A stretch of 64,000 bases of DNA, taken from positions 24,927,716-24,991,715 of the forward strand of contig NC_133934.1 of assembly GCF_031877795.1 (NCBI RefSeq). Direction: 5' to 3'. The notes under the pieces are model-generated. The model saw only the letters and a list, made by a program, of their open reading frames with translations. It had not been told where the DNA came from and did no database searches. Made by a program: the position numbers and the translations under genes. Source of the stretch: Strix aluco. Its lineage: Eukaryota > Chordata > Aves > Strigiformes > Strigidae. The stretch's first letter is position 1. Each line of letters begins with the position of its first letter. Below are positions 12,533 to 24,561 of this stretch, piece after piece.

Positions 12533-13988
12533 AGAATCATAGAATCGTTTGGGTTGGAAGGGACCTGAAAGACCATTTAGTTCCAACCCCCCTGCCATGG
12601 GCAGGGACACCTTCCACTAGACCAGGTTGCTCAAAGCCCCGTCCAACCTGGCCTTGAACACTTCCAGGGAGGGGGCAGCCACAACTTCTCGGGGCAACCT
12701 GTTCCAGTGTCTCACCATCCTCACAGTAAAGAATTTCTTCCATACATCTCATCTAAATCTACCCTCTTTCAGTTTAAAACCATTACCCCTTGTCCTATCA
12801 CTACACTCCCTGATAAAGAGTCCCTTCCCATGTTTCCTGTAGCCCCCTTTAAGTACTGGAAGGCTGCTATAAAGTGTCCCTGGAGTCTTCTCTTCTCCAG
12901 ACTGAAGAACCCCAACTCTCTCAGCCTGTCCTCATAGGGGAGGTGCTCCACCCCCTGATCATGTTCGTGGCCCTCCTCTGGACCCACTTGAGCAGGTCCA
13001 TGTCCTTCTTATGTTGGGGGCCCCAGAGCTGAACGCAGGTAGGGTTTCACGAGAGCGGAGTAGAAGGGGAGAATCACCTCCCTCCACCTGCTGGCCACAC
13101 TTCTCTTGATGCAGAATATGGTTGGTTTCCTGGGCTGTGAGTGCTCGTTGCTGGCTCATAGTCAGTTTTCCATCCACTAATACCCCCAGGTCCTTCTCTG
13201 CAGGGCTGCTCTCAATCCATTCATTGCCCAGCCTGTATTTGTGCTTGGGATTGCCTTGACCCATGTGCAGGACCTTGCACTTGGCCTTGTTGAACTTCAT
13301 AAGATTTGCATGGGCCCACCTCTCAAACCTGTCAAGGTCCCTCTGAATGGCATTGCTTACCTTTAGAGTATCAACCACACCACTCAACTTGGTGTCATCT
13401 GCAAATTTTCTGAGGGTGCACTCAATCCCACTGTCCATGTCCCCAACAAAGCTGCCAAATAATACTGGTTCCAATTACGGACCCCTGAGGGACACCACTT
13501 GTCACTGGTCTCCACCCAGACATCGAGCCATTGACTACAACTCTTTGAGTGCAACCATCCAGCCAATTCCTTATCCACTGAGTGGGCCACCCACTAAATC
13601 CATGTCTCTCCAATTTAGAGACAAGGATGTCGTGCAGGACAGTATCACATGCTCTGCATAAGTCCATTGTCCACCAATGATGTAACCCTATTGTAGAAGG
13701 CCACCAGATTTGTCAGGCATGATTTGCCCTTAGTGAAGCCATGTTGGCTATCACCAGTCATCCCTCTCCTTTCCATCTGCCTTAGCATATTTTCCAGGAG
13801 GATCTGCTCCATGATCTTGCCAGGCACAGAGGTGAGACTGACTGGCCTGTACTTCCCCAGCTGTTTCTTTATTCCCTTTTTAAAAATGGGGGTTATGTTT
13901 CCCTTTTTCCAGTCACTGGGAACTTCACTGGACTGCCACAATTTTTCAAATATGATGGATAGCGGCTTAGCAACTTCAGCTGCCATAA
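12533..13988 (-). mobile_element. CR1 LINE, older copy with frameshifts
   Basis: Minus-strand CR1 covering the reverse transcriptase and 3' end. The ORF is split across at least four frames (13645-13986, 13422-13667, 12959-13474, 12769-12987). Visible blocks are [40 protein letters not shown] and PAEKDLGVLVDGKLTMSQQ. It differs from the two younger copies (for instance AEKDLGVLVDGKL against [12 protein letters not shown]), so it is another subfamily. Its 3' end reads 'aatcatagaatcgtttgggttggaaggg' in complement, typical of CR1. 5'-truncated near 13988. Confidence 0.93.
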
Positions 13989-15923
13989 AAACAACAATGA
14001 CAGGTTGTCATTTGGAGTTCATGGCCTGGATGAATCAATCCACTCCTTTGGTTTCTGTCCTGTCCTGTCCTGTCACTACACAGGAATTACCATTGCAGCC
14101 CTTATTAACTTGTTGTCCTAGCAGATGTCAAGACAAGTACTTTAAAAAATAATATAAAAAAATATGATATACAATGTAATATTCAATCATATCATGCAAG
14201 GAGATTTTTCTCTGATCTCATATTTTAAGACAGAGGATTATTATTTTATACTTTATCCTACATCTTATATATCTTCTGCAATTTTAATAACCAGTAACAA
14301 TGTTTCTGTTATCCTCACACATGCTCAATAATTTGCTCAAAAAAAGAATTTGATATTAAAGTTCAGATTTGATTTTTTTTTTTAATGACTTTCAGAAAGG
14401 AAGTTAACCTCTCTCTGCTAACTTTTCCCAAATCTATAGTGGGTTAAATCTACTTTTTGTTTTCAGCCAAAGAATACTGGATAATTGAGTACAAACTATG
14501 AATTACTATATTCTGCAGGAAAATCATTTTATGTGTTATATTTTCTGCTTTGTTGATATTGTACAACATATAACTAAAAGATAAAACTACACCTTAATGG
14601 TTGTATGTTATCCATTACTCCACAAAGTTTCTTCGTATCTGAAAAAACACACGAGTGTATAGAATACCTTCAACACTGAAGTACCTTGTTAATTTTACAG
14701 CTAGAGACATGAAACATACCAAAGATGAGAACTGTTCCCGTTCTCTCAAGAAAGTTGTGGCCAAGGAGTTGGAATTCCCCAGACAGTAACTTCACTGTGT
14801 AACAATTCTTCCATCTTTAGATATTCTTTCACATTTCTATTTGGTCTTCCCTTTCCAAAATAAAATGAAAAACCACATTTAGAAACTGAGGTAGTAATAA
14901 GCAAAATAGTGACACCATATTATTTTCTAAGATCTGTAACTTCAGAAACATCTATCTCATACTGCTCCAGGTTTCAGCAGCAGCACTACACTTCTGTTAA
15001 ATCCTAACTAACTCAGAAATCATCACTTTTTCCTGCAGATGTGAGCAACTTCTTTTTGAGCATTGCGTTATCATAAATATGTTTATGTCTTTTTCATCTA
15101 TCATCAGTTACCAAATTATCTACCTTTAATATTTCTTTCTAATATTTCCCAAAAATCTCCTTAGTCACAGGCAAATTGTATAAATGATAATTTCAGTAAA
15201 ATTTACCGGTTCATATTCACACCTCTTTTATCCCATTGGTACTGATTTCTAATAACTGTATTATTTCAGGCTTTTTTTGTGATGAAAATTCATTCATATC
15301 TTCCCAGTTAGCTTTAGGGGTTTTTACTTTGCATGTTCTTACCTCTTTGAACTCTCTCACCAGTAAATTAGTTTTCTTTTGAAACACTGTTAAACAAATA
15401 TACTCCTTGAAAAATATTTTTTTATTTACTACTTCTGTTGCTTACTGGTGGCCCTGATATTAAACTGTGCATTTTCAAAGAGTGGATATTTCATTTGTCT
15501 AAACAGAAGAAACTACACTATATAAAAACAAGTACATGGTCTTTTTGACTTCACAACTATCTCTGCATTTTTCAAAATATGCTAAAGACATGAAAAAGAT
15601 CAACGAAAACAAAACTAATGATGGATCTCCAACAAAACACTGAAGGTAATTTTTGCATCGAAAGAACATTTTGATTACACCCTAGTTACACTTTAGAAAT
15701 TCCACTTGGAGATACTCTACCCACAGCTCTCCTCTAAATAACATTACTGAAACTGACAAACCTTCAGAGTGAAAGCATTGGCAAAATGTGATGTTTGCAT
15801 GGGTATGTCACTTTGCAGGAATATTTCTCTGAAAAATAGCTCACAAAACAATGCACCATATGGAAATGGTCAGTTTTAGCTTCATAACAGCTCATACTCT
15901 CTTGTAAAGGTCTACCTATTATT
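13989..15923. other. Non-coding, nothing recognised
   Basis: AT-rich sequence with a short (CTGTC)n patch near 14058-14076. No exon candidate with two splice sites. Confidence 0.6.
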
Positions 15924-16010
15924 ACAGAATCACATAATCACAGAATCATTCAGGTTGGCAAAGACCCTTCAGATCATCGAGCCCAACCATCAGCCCTACT
16001 CTACAAAGTT
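15924..16010 (-). mobile_element. CR1 3' tail fragment
   Basis: Complement of the CR1 3' end: three copies of the terminal octamer, then the 'caggttggcaaagaccctt' and 'gatcatcgagcccaaccat' blocks. Breaks off after about 87 nt, a very short 5'-truncated insertion. Confidence 0.88.
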
Positions 16011-16076
16011 ATTCATATTAAGAAGATGGGTTTGTGTTTGTAGAGATTATACAGTGCTGCAATCCCCTGGTGCTTC

Positions 16077-16140
16077 CAAAAATTAAGAAAAAGAGAGAAA
16101 GAAAGAAAAAGAATTAAAGAAAGAGTAAGAACAAATTAAA
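16077..16140 (+). repeat. GAAA-type purine-rich low complexity
   Basis: Purine-only sequence dominated by gaaa and gagaaa units, right after the CR1 tail fragment. Confidence 0.8.
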
Positions 16141-17544
16141 GAAATACTTCTGGTTTTAAAATCACATTTCAAATTGTATTGCTTATGCTTCCATATCTTT
16201 AAAAAAATTACACAGAATGTAAAGCAATAGATGATGTACAAACCTGGGATGCAGGTGGAGAATAGGAAAAGGGAAAAGAAAAAGAGTTCTGTTAGACTCT
16301 AAAAATGTCAGTTGTACTATTTCTTCTTAGCAGTAAGTATGCTGCAAAAGAAATATAAGAGTTCATAAACTAGACCCAAAGTGTTGTCCAGTTCAGTCCA
16401 CATTATCATGCTGAAAGGAACAGGACATGTATAAACAAATTGTCAGTTCAAAAAGTTGATGTATAGAGGTTTCTGAGATATGTCCTTTAGCTTTCTTAGT
16501 ATTTAACAGTTATTTCATGGAAATCAGTCCTCTCTTCAGGTATGGTTTTAGCACCTTCTTGATCTGATCAAGCTAGCAGATCACTAGGTGCAAAAGAGGT
16601 AAGGACATCATTTGCTTGAATTGTTCCTAGATGTCAAATTTGTTGAATATTTATAACACTGGTTTATTGACCTTCTGAACATGCAACTTTTTTCTACTTG
16701 ACATGAATTCTGGGCTCATCTGGAAAAGATTGTGGTATGCCTTGGTGAGGATTTTAAATGGAAAGCCCTAAATAAAGTGAATGCCACTGAATATTCAGTT
16801 GTTTGCTGTGTGTTCTTTTATGAATATATGACATTTGAATTCTATAACAGAACCCTGAAAATCAACCTTCCAATTCACAGGAATATAAAAATCATTAACA
16901 TTTTGAGTTATCCTGAGGACACAAACAGAAAACTTTAACTTGGAGAAAAATATGATACTTAACAAAGAAAATTTCCTAGAAGTCTGATTAAGGAGAAAAT
17001 TACAAAGTCATTGAGAAAGATCAAAACAGGAAGTATATTTAACATCTGTCACTGAAGTAACTTCACAGTATTCATTCTGCTATTTCTTTTGTTTTCAGTC
17101 TTACAACAATAATTACTCATTCTGTTAAAAAAATCCAGGCAAAAAATAAGAGTGTATTTCTCCATTTTTACATAGTACTTTACATATTCAATGTTATTTC
17201 ACATATGGGCAACTTCACTGTTCTCAGTTTCCTCTGCTGTTTGTGTATGCTACACTACAAACAGCAGCAGCAGAAAAAGTCTGGTAAAATTAGGGCATGT
17301 GTTTGCAATACCACAAAACTTAGCAAACACTGTTATCATAGGGTATAATACATAAAAATCTCTTTCCTTTTTAGCTTTGACTCTACTAAATTTGAAATTC
17401 AGCAGATCACCATTCATGCAACCTCGACACAAAAGAGCTAGTAACCTCAGTTTTAAACTCAGTTCCAGTTTTCCATTCTTGTATATGTCTTTGGTGAGGT
17501 TAACTAGCAGCAAAGGTGGGGAAGAGAGCTTTCACCAGAGAAAC

Positions 17545-17580
17545 AAAAAAAAAAAAAAAAAAAAAGAAAGAAAGAAAAAG
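17545..17580 (+). repeat. Poly-A run followed by (GAAA)n
   Basis: About 21 A followed by gaaagaaagaaaaag. Could be an old retroposed tail, but no retroposed body was recognised to its left. Confidence 0.9.
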
Positions 17581-17618
17581 GTCATTTTCCATAATCAGAC
17601 ACTCTCCTTCTCTATAGG

Positions 17619-17680
17619 GATGTTCAAAGTTAAGAGAGCACCTGCTGTTCACGGGACGAGAAACATTTGTACCGCCAAAG
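17619..17680 (+). other. Exon-like segment, strand uncertain
   Basis: On the plus strand a strong acceptor (CTCCTTCTCTATAG) is followed by 62 nt and a consensus donor (CCAAA|gtaagtag), with two open frames (GCSKLREHLLFTGRETFVPP in one). On the minus strand the same patch, extending to about 17701, is also open in more than one frame and ends at a possible donor (CAGCAG|gtgctc), and could be a further gene B exon. The patch keeps several CpG dinucleotides, unusual for this AT-rich, CpG-poor surrounding. I cannot tell the strand or whether it is transcribed. Confidence 0.25.
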
Positions 17681-18206
17681 TAAGTAGTTTGTATAGAACT
17701 GCATGGATCCACAGTGACACCCAGTGGCCAATGCTTTTGCCACAGCGATGCGTTTACTACAGCTGCATTTCCCTGTTCTTTTGTCTAGTATGCTTTCTGC
17801 ATGTCAAGAATAACTCTTGAGCAAGTCTGGTTTAATAGGGTTAAACCAAATATTGTTTGGTGGGTTTTTTTCTTTTACTAATGTCTTTTAATATTATGAA
17901 CAGTATTGCATGTATGATGTTTGCAAATATCAGTTATATATAGGTTTAAGACAGACTTTTACTAATTAATGCTAAAAGTAATATATGCAGTCACTGTGAA
18001 AGAAAAATGAAGTCCATTAATAAAGACAAAATGGCATCTTGGCCTAATACTGTGAAAGCCTTTAAGTTTAAGGAGTGCTTATATGTAACATACTAACTTT
18101 AATTAATATTATACTAATAATATCAATATTTTAGTAAGATTCCATTATCTAAAAATAAGCACACACATTACTTTTAGTAAGTAATTATCTATATGGTTGC
18201 ACTCAC

Positions 18207-18308
18207 ATTTCTTCTCCTTAAGCCCTGATCTTGCCAGCGAATCAACACAAAAGGACTGCAAATTCTTCCAGGCACGAGCTGTGTCTTAAGGCTTGTCGAT
18301 AGGATTAA
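18207..18308 (-). CDS. Gene B exon (34 codons), last one seen in window
   Basis: Minus-strand exon with a textbook acceptor (CCTTTTTCTTCTATTTCAG) and donor (AGAAAT|gtgagtgca). It carries 34 codons in phase 0 in and out: LILSTSLKTQLVPGRICSPF, then VLIRWQDQGLRRRN. The other two frames contain stops. It lies about 0.3 kb from the previous exon and joins it in frame. No convincing continuation was found to the left; the donor shows that the gene must continue, either through exons I missed below 18.2 kb or beyond the window. Confidence 0.65.
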
Positions 18309-18616
18309 CTGAAATAGAAGAAAAAGGATCTATTTAAATTTTATACTTTTCTTTCAAAGTGCTAGGGTATGGCTAACTAAAGCGTGCTCCCATATGGTAT
18401 ATGAGGGAAGGAATAATATCTAAATTACTCTACCAGTGGTTATCAGGCTAATCATTTCTAGGATTTTTTCCTGCCTGTTGTGGATAGGACTTTCACTTTC
18501 TATATGACAACACAGACCATTTATTTCATTGAAGATGAAGTGAATCACTTCTTCACCACAGGACTAGTGATACATATACAAATCACTATATAAATATATG
18601 TATAAACATACCTTAC

Positions 18617-18749
18617 TCTCCTTGGATCATTTATTATCCAAAGAATGTAAACACGATCCTGCTCAGTCTGATGAACAGTATTTGTTGAATCACTGCCCTC
18701 ATATGCAATTAGGTAGTGCAGCATTGATGGTAAAGCATAAAAATCATAA
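18617..18749 (-). CDS. Gene B exon (133 nt)
   Basis: Very convincing minus-strand exon. The acceptor is CACACTCCAGACTTTCAG. Two donors overlap: AGGAGA|gtaagg (18617) and AGTAAG|gtatgt six nucleotides later; only the first avoids a stop when joined to the next exon. The 44 codons include YDFYALPSMLHYLIAYEGSD, then STNTVHQTEQDRVYILWIIN and DPRR. Other frames are closed. Phase 2 in, 0 out. The pattern (aromatic rich start, polar middle, strong hydrophobic strand VYILWII) looks like a folded domain. Not recognised. Confidence 0.65.
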
Positions 18750-21700
18750 CTGAAAGTCTGGAGTGTGGAAAACCAGGACCCAAACTTTGAAATGAAAGTG
18801 AAAAAACACGTAAATCTACTACTGAAAGGACCAAAACTACAGAGCAGTTGGCCTAATCCACAGATAAATTAGGCTTTCTAAACAATACAGATGCATTTGA
18901 AAACTTAAAAAAAAAATCATGTTTTCATCTAACTGTAGCTTTGCTCATAATGTGATGCTAAGGAAAGCTTTCCAATAGGTTTTCTAACATTCTCCTACAA
19001 ATACTCTCTTCCAGCAGGATTTTCAAGTTCAGTCACACAGTCTTGGTTTTTCATTGTCTAAATGAAGGATTAACTACTTAAAAAAGACAGTTTTGAAATA
19101 TGAAAAAAATACTGTCTGATTTTTCTTTTCTGCGTCAGTCAGGTTTAGAGGTACCACTGCTTTCTGTGAAGCAGATTCTAGTGTTTTGGCTGAGATTCCT
19201 AAAAAGTAGGGTTGCCTGCGTATTTTGTATTCCTTCTTTTCAGAAGTGGGAACATTAATACAGCAAGGCGGGCTAAGAAAATATCCAGATTCTTCTGACC
19301 AGAAATGATTTGCAAGAGGTCAGAATCTATTACTGCTTGACAGATGGTAAGAACAGAATTTTATGGCATGGATATAAGATTAAATTCTATATGGTTTCTT
19401 AATAAAAACATCTAACAGTCTACAAATCTCTATTAAAAGGTATATATTCCAAAGTACTTTCTACAAACAGGCTAGTTGCTTTTATACTTAAAACTTTAAA
19501 AACAAAAGGGTTTATGATGTTACCATTCCAAGGAGATACTCTCCTCCAAGCATTCTCTCCACTGCCCTTCTACCTGCCAAGGATAGTCTGATTAACACTT
19601 CCCTCTGGGAAGCATTTCTGCTAGACCAACACTCTGCTTTATCAGCTCCTTTGTAGCTTAGCGAAACAGCATCCACGACCTTTCGAAACCTCCTTGACGT
19701 TATATTACAGTTTTCCATGGCTGAGAAATGTGATCACTTCTTCCAAAAGAATATTTGACAGCTATAGTCAGTCACCCCAGAAACACTGTTGTCCCAGTTA
19801 TTACTGGCACATAAAAATCTAGCAGCTAGCTGGTGTTTGATATAAACAAAGTGTTTACCCATGGCAAATTTCCTCTGCAGACTAGAAAGGAGAATTTTAC
19901 ATGTTAGTTCATAACCACTTACACTAGAAAAATTACACTTTATACAAATGCAAATGGGTAACAATGAATGGGGCTCATTATTAGCTATTAAGAGAAAGAA
20001 AGATGTAAAAGTAATAAAACAACCGCAGTGGGATAGTTCAAGATGAGTGGACCTTAAATCTTGCTTGCCATGTTTCAGCAAATGAAGGCCATCAGAGATT
20101 GAGGACCAGGTGAGGATTTTTTGCATAAATTTAGTAAGAAAACATTTATTTAAAAAATACAAAAGGAGAGCAGATCCTCAAAAAAATGAATTGTTCATTA
20201 CAGTACAATATTTTAATTACAATAAATTTAAATTGAAAATGGAGATTGAAGAAAACATTTTTAAAAAGAGCCAGAGAAATTCTTCTCTTTTGCAGAATTT
20301 GCTTTATAACAAGAACATGAGTATTTTCATATACGTTGTAATTTGTGCTATAGCTGTTACATATATAAAATTAGAAAGAATTCATTTGTACATGTTATTT
20401 CTGTGCTTCAGACAAGTTTTTCATTAACTGAGAAACTTACTGCAATTAATACTGCTCCATACCAGTTATATGGGAGTAACATACTGCATGATTTGCTGGA
20501 CCAAGGAACTGCAATTCACAATATCACTTAATGCAATCCTTGGGGAGACATTCTTACACACTCATATACCTTGGTTTTGTCATCACCCACTTGACAAGTC
20601 TTCTTACCCACAATAGAAGACATTTTACCACTGATATTTAGTATGATTTAACTATGCCATTTTGATACAACAGAGCAAATTATATACTAGAATTTGTCTC
20701 AGTGACATGCATTAAGTAAAAACATGCAGGTTTTAATTGAAAAAAAGTATTTTGTTTTCAGTAATTCAAAACAATTTACATGGTCGATAGCGAAGTCTTA
20801 GTTTCTGGGCATAAACACACAAACAACCAAAATCTGTGTTACAATATTCTAACAAAATCTACTCTTTACAGTCATTTACTTGTGCCACTGGGAAGGCAAC
20901 AAATGGGCTTTTTGCTCAGGATAACTTTCTTCTTTCTCAGATACTACAGAAGATGCTTAGTTTGAAGAGGGAGGATCTATGAGTGGGAAATAGGAAGTGT
21001 CTGCTCTCATTTTATAGCCCTGCAGCACTATCTCCTCTGTTGTCTTGTGTAGGGAGAATTTTAGAAAATGGTATTTTAGTAATCATGGTCTTCATACTTC
21101 TTTCCAAGAGCTTCTAAATTCTGTTCCCAGATCTTTTCTCTCATCTTATTCTGTTGCATAGATGTCAACCTCAAGTCCTTTTTCCATTTTCAAATGATGT
21201 ACACAGGTTCCTTATCCACCAACTTTGCACATGGTAAGATAAGGAATTTCTAGTCCTCACCAAGAAATCACAGATCCAGCTGATTGTTTGCCAGATGACT
21301 GAGTCTTTTATAAAACACTATATGCTGTCTCCTCCTTTCAGGTGGTATCTCTGGGAGTAGAAACACTGGTGTTATCCAATGGGGTGTAAGTTTCACTGTG
21401 ATCATTTCCCCCTTTGCCTGTCATCCACTTAGTGAAACCTACAGTTCTGGTACTTGCATTACTATGAAATGTAATGCCCATCTATAAGAAGGGTCGGAAG
21501 GATGATCCGGGAAATTATAGGCCTGTCAGCTTGACTTCAGTACCTGGGAAGCTGATGGAGCAGCTCATCCTGAGTACCATCTTACAACACATGCAGGACA
21601 ACCAGGGGATCAGGCCCAGTCAGCATGGGTTTATGAAAGGCAGGTCCTGCTTGACAAACCTGATCTCCTTCTACGACAGAGCGACCTGCTTATTGGATGA

Positions 21701-23278
21701 GGGAAAGGCTGTGGATGTAGTTTACCTTGACTTTAGCAAGGCCTTTGACACCGTTTCCCACAGCATTCTCCTGGCAAAACTGGCTGCTTGAGGCTTAAAT
21801 GATTGCATGCTTTGCTGGGTAAAAAACTGGCTGGATGGCCGGGCCCAAAGAGTTGTGGTGAATGGAGTTAAATCCAGTTGGAGGCCGGTCACGAGTGGTG
21901 TCCCCCAGGGCTCGGTTTTGGGGCCACTCCTGTTTAACATCTTTATTGATGATCTAGACGAAGGGATCGAGTGCACCCTCAGTAAGTTTGCAGACGACAC
22001 CAAGATGGGTGGGAGTGTTGATCTGCTCGAGGGTAGGGAGGCTCTGCAGAGAGACCTGGACAGGCTGGAGCGATGGGCTAAGGACAACTGTATGAGGTTC
22101 AATAAGGCCAAATGCCGGGTGCTGCACTTCGGCCACAACAACCCCCAGCAGTGCTACAGGCTTGGGGAGGAGTGGCTGGAGAGCTGCCAGTCAGAGAAGG
22201 ACCTGGGGGTGTTGATTGACAGCCGGCTGAACATGAGCCAGCAGTGTGCCCAGGTGGCCAAGAAGGCCAATGGCATCCTGGCTTGTATCAGAAATAGCAT
22301 GGCCAGCAGGGACAGGGAAGGGATCTTACCCCTGTACTCGGCACTGGTGAGGCCACACCTCGATTACTGTGTTCAGTTTTGGGCCCCTCACTACAAAAAG
22401 GACATTGAATTACTCAAGTGTGTCCAGAGAAGGGCAACGAAGCTGGTGCAGGGTCTGGAGCACATGTCCTACGAGGAGCAGCTGAGGGAACTGGGGTTGT
22501 TTAGTCTGCAGAAGAGGAGGCTGAGGGGAGACCTCATCGCCCTCTACAGCTACCTGAAAGGAGGTTGCAGAGAGCTGGGGATGAGCCTCTTTAACCAAGT
22601 AACAAGCGATAGGATAAGAGGGAATGGCCTCAAGTTGCACCAGGGAAGGTTTAGACTAGATGTCAGGAAGTATTTCTTTACAGAACGGGTTATTAGGCAG
22701 TGGAATGGATTGCCCAGGGAGGTGATGGAGTCCCCATCCCTGGAGGTGTTTAAGAGTAGGGTCGACATAGCGCTGAGAGATATGGTGTAGATGGGAACTG
22801 TCAGTGTTAGGTTAATGGTTGGACTAGATGATCTTCAAGGTCCTTTCCAACCTAGTTGATTCTGTGATTCTGTGAAATAGAGTGCTGTACACTAAACCTT
22901 TCTTCTGCAACAAGTGAAGTGAGCATCAAAAAGGTGGCTACAGAGAATACTTCACAACTACAGTAATAACTGTGTATTCATTAGAGCAAGTACTTCCTCT
23001 TATGCCCTCTTGGTGAGTTGGACTCTTTCTCCAGTCCTCCATCCAGCCCAGTTAATCCATGTCCTGTTCATTAATCTATTAAAAAAAGTAGCTTTATGGC
23101 TGGAAATAAAGACTTAAATATTGTTACGAGACTCAAGGTTTTAAGGAAGTATTCAGTGTTTGGAAAGTGCTGTAATCATCACTAAATGATGGGCAAGATA
23201 GTAAACATACACAGAATAATGAATTGCTTCTCAAATATAATAGTCCTCATGCTTTGATCACAAGACACATAAACTCAC
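18750..23278 (-). other. Presumed gene B intron holding the plus-strand CR1
   Basis: Between two exons of the chain. Apart from the CR1 it holds ORFs at 19512-19718 and 19734-20162 (minus) and a weak exon-like stretch near 20575-20640 (minus), none with convincing borders. Confidence 0.45.
21474..22875 (+). mobile_element. CR1 LINE, 5'-truncated, reverse transcriptase almost open
   Basis: A chicken-repeat-1 type non-LTR retrotransposon. It starts mid reverse transcriptase and reads through the conserved blocks: [20 protein letters not shown], the DFSKAFDTVSH block, [20 protein letters not shown], and the catalytic FADD at 21987-21998. The thumb and C-terminal CR1 region continues to a TAG at 22788-22790. 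One in-frame TGA at 21789-21791 is the only break in this 1.3-kb frame. The 3' UTR is short and ends in the CR1-specific tandem octamer (gattctgtgattctgtg). CR1 copies itself through target-primed reverse transcription; this copy lacks the 5' UTR, ORF1 and the endonuclease, so it is dead on arrival. It lies in a presumed gene B intron in the antisense direction. Confidence 0.95.
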
Positions 23279-23294
23279 GAGACTGAGTGACCTC
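23279..23294 (-). CDS. Gene B candidate micro-exon (16 nt)
   Basis: Good splice sites: acceptor CACTATCATTGATTTGCCAG and donor GTCTC|gtgagtttat. At 16 nt it encodes GHSV plus parts of two codons, phase 1 in and 2 out, matching 24445-24561 before and 18617-18749 after. The sequence upstream of the acceptor stays open in the same frame for another 25 codons, so a longer exon is possible. Picked partly because it fits. Confidence 0.3.
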
Positions 23295-24444
23295 CTGGCA
23301 AATCAATGATAGTGCCAAGGAAGAACCCCAGGAGTTCACAATTGCATTCTTTTAGTCTTACCCAGAAAAACAGTAGGCTCAATATTTTTCATCCTTCATT
23401 AAATTTCAGAATAAATTGGAAGAGGGAAATATGATATTCTTCATGGAACAATAACTTATTCAAGCATACCAACATTTTGTTTCTACATAAGGCAAACTTT
23501 CCATGATGGCTTCAGCTCTGAATTTTTTATTTATATTTTTAATTTAGTTTACTGTAGGCTGGTTTGCATTGTCACATTGTGATTCAACTGAGCTCAAGTT
23601 CACAGTGTTGAATAAGCCTCTGAAGCAAGCTAAAGAATTTTTATGTCTTAGATCCAGTTGAAAAGGTTGCTGCATTAAAACCATTGATGTGTGTGAGCTA
23701 AACCTTCCTTCAGTGTTGGTGTTGGAATAAAATATTCAAGACCATAAAAGCTGGCCTCAAAACCTCAGGAACCTGCTTTAGCATTAAAAGTAGTATCAGT
23801 ACAATACCATAAGGTCAGTGACACTTTTCGAGTTTTATTATTACTGTATATAAGTATATTTATATATTTCATATAAATTCCTTACCAAAAAAAATTGAAT
23901 CTGACAGTCTATATTGGCAACATAAAGGCAAAATATTCTTGAACATTACTATTACATATCAGATGAAAAAAACACACATTATGGAAGGACAAGAAATTTA
24001 AATATACAAAATGAAGTGTCGTCTGACAGTACAGAAATAAAGAACTAAGATACCTCTTTATTTTAGTATCACACCACATGAATATTTTACCTGGCATGCT
24101 AGTATAAAAGAAGTGCTTATAGAATAATTAGAATATATATGAAATATCAAGAGTATATCACAGCTGCTACACAGTGTCATACTGTTGTTTACTTACTCTC
24201 CAGCAGAAACAGTAATGTATAGGAATTGCCTTGCTTTACTAGTAGCAAAGTATTTGCTGCAATTAAAGGGCAGTATTCAGAAGAAAGACAGCAAAATAGA
24301 AATATTTGAGCTCCCATAACAACACCTCCAAAAATTCTTTAAAAGTTATTTTGTATGCTCTGTATTTTCACTTACAGATTTCAGTTTTGTTTATTTTCTG
24401 AAAATAATAATCCCATCCAAACTAATGCTAAACAAGGTAAATAC

Positions 24445-24561
24445 CCTGGAACTCTAAAATTGCAGCAGAGAGGATTTCTGTACAAAACTTTCTTAATTTT
24501 TGGAGCCTAGTGAAGTCAAAGAGAGCATCTTCTCTTTTCATTGACAAGGATGAAATCTGAC
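24445..24561 (-). CDS. Gene B candidate exon (117 nt)
   Basis: An open minus-strand segment with pyrimidine tract CTGTTCTTCTACTCAG upstream and donor CCAGG|gtattta. To keep phase with the flanking exons the acceptor must be the third AG (AGTCTAG|GTCAG), 14 nt beyond the tract, which is unusual. In that frame it encodes 38 codons (QISSLSMKREDALFDFTRLQ and on, ending AAILEFQ), phase 1 in and 1 out. The longer open frame around it begins at 24616. Provisional. Confidence 0.3.

Noticed and set aside
12627..14152. Several plus-strand ORFs of 70-142 codons
   Set aside because: They are antisense shadows of the CR1 reverse transcriptase on the minus strand.
17377..17820. Plus-strand ORF of 147 codons
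   Set aside because: Runs through the poly-A/(GAAA)n tract (poly-lysine), so the length is an artefact; only the 17619-17680 part is kept as a candidate.
19734..20162. Minus-strand ORF of 142 codons
   Set aside because: No acceptor or donor that fits its ends or the phase of neighbouring gene B exons; composition not clearly protein-like.
20575..20640. Minus-strand segment reading GKMSSIVGKKTCQVGDDKTK with a donor
   Set aside because: Acceptor lacks a pyrimidine tract and its phase does not fit between the exons at 23279 and 18617.
21722..22768. Minus-strand ORFs up to 139 codons
   Set aside because: Antisense shadows of the plus-strand CR1.
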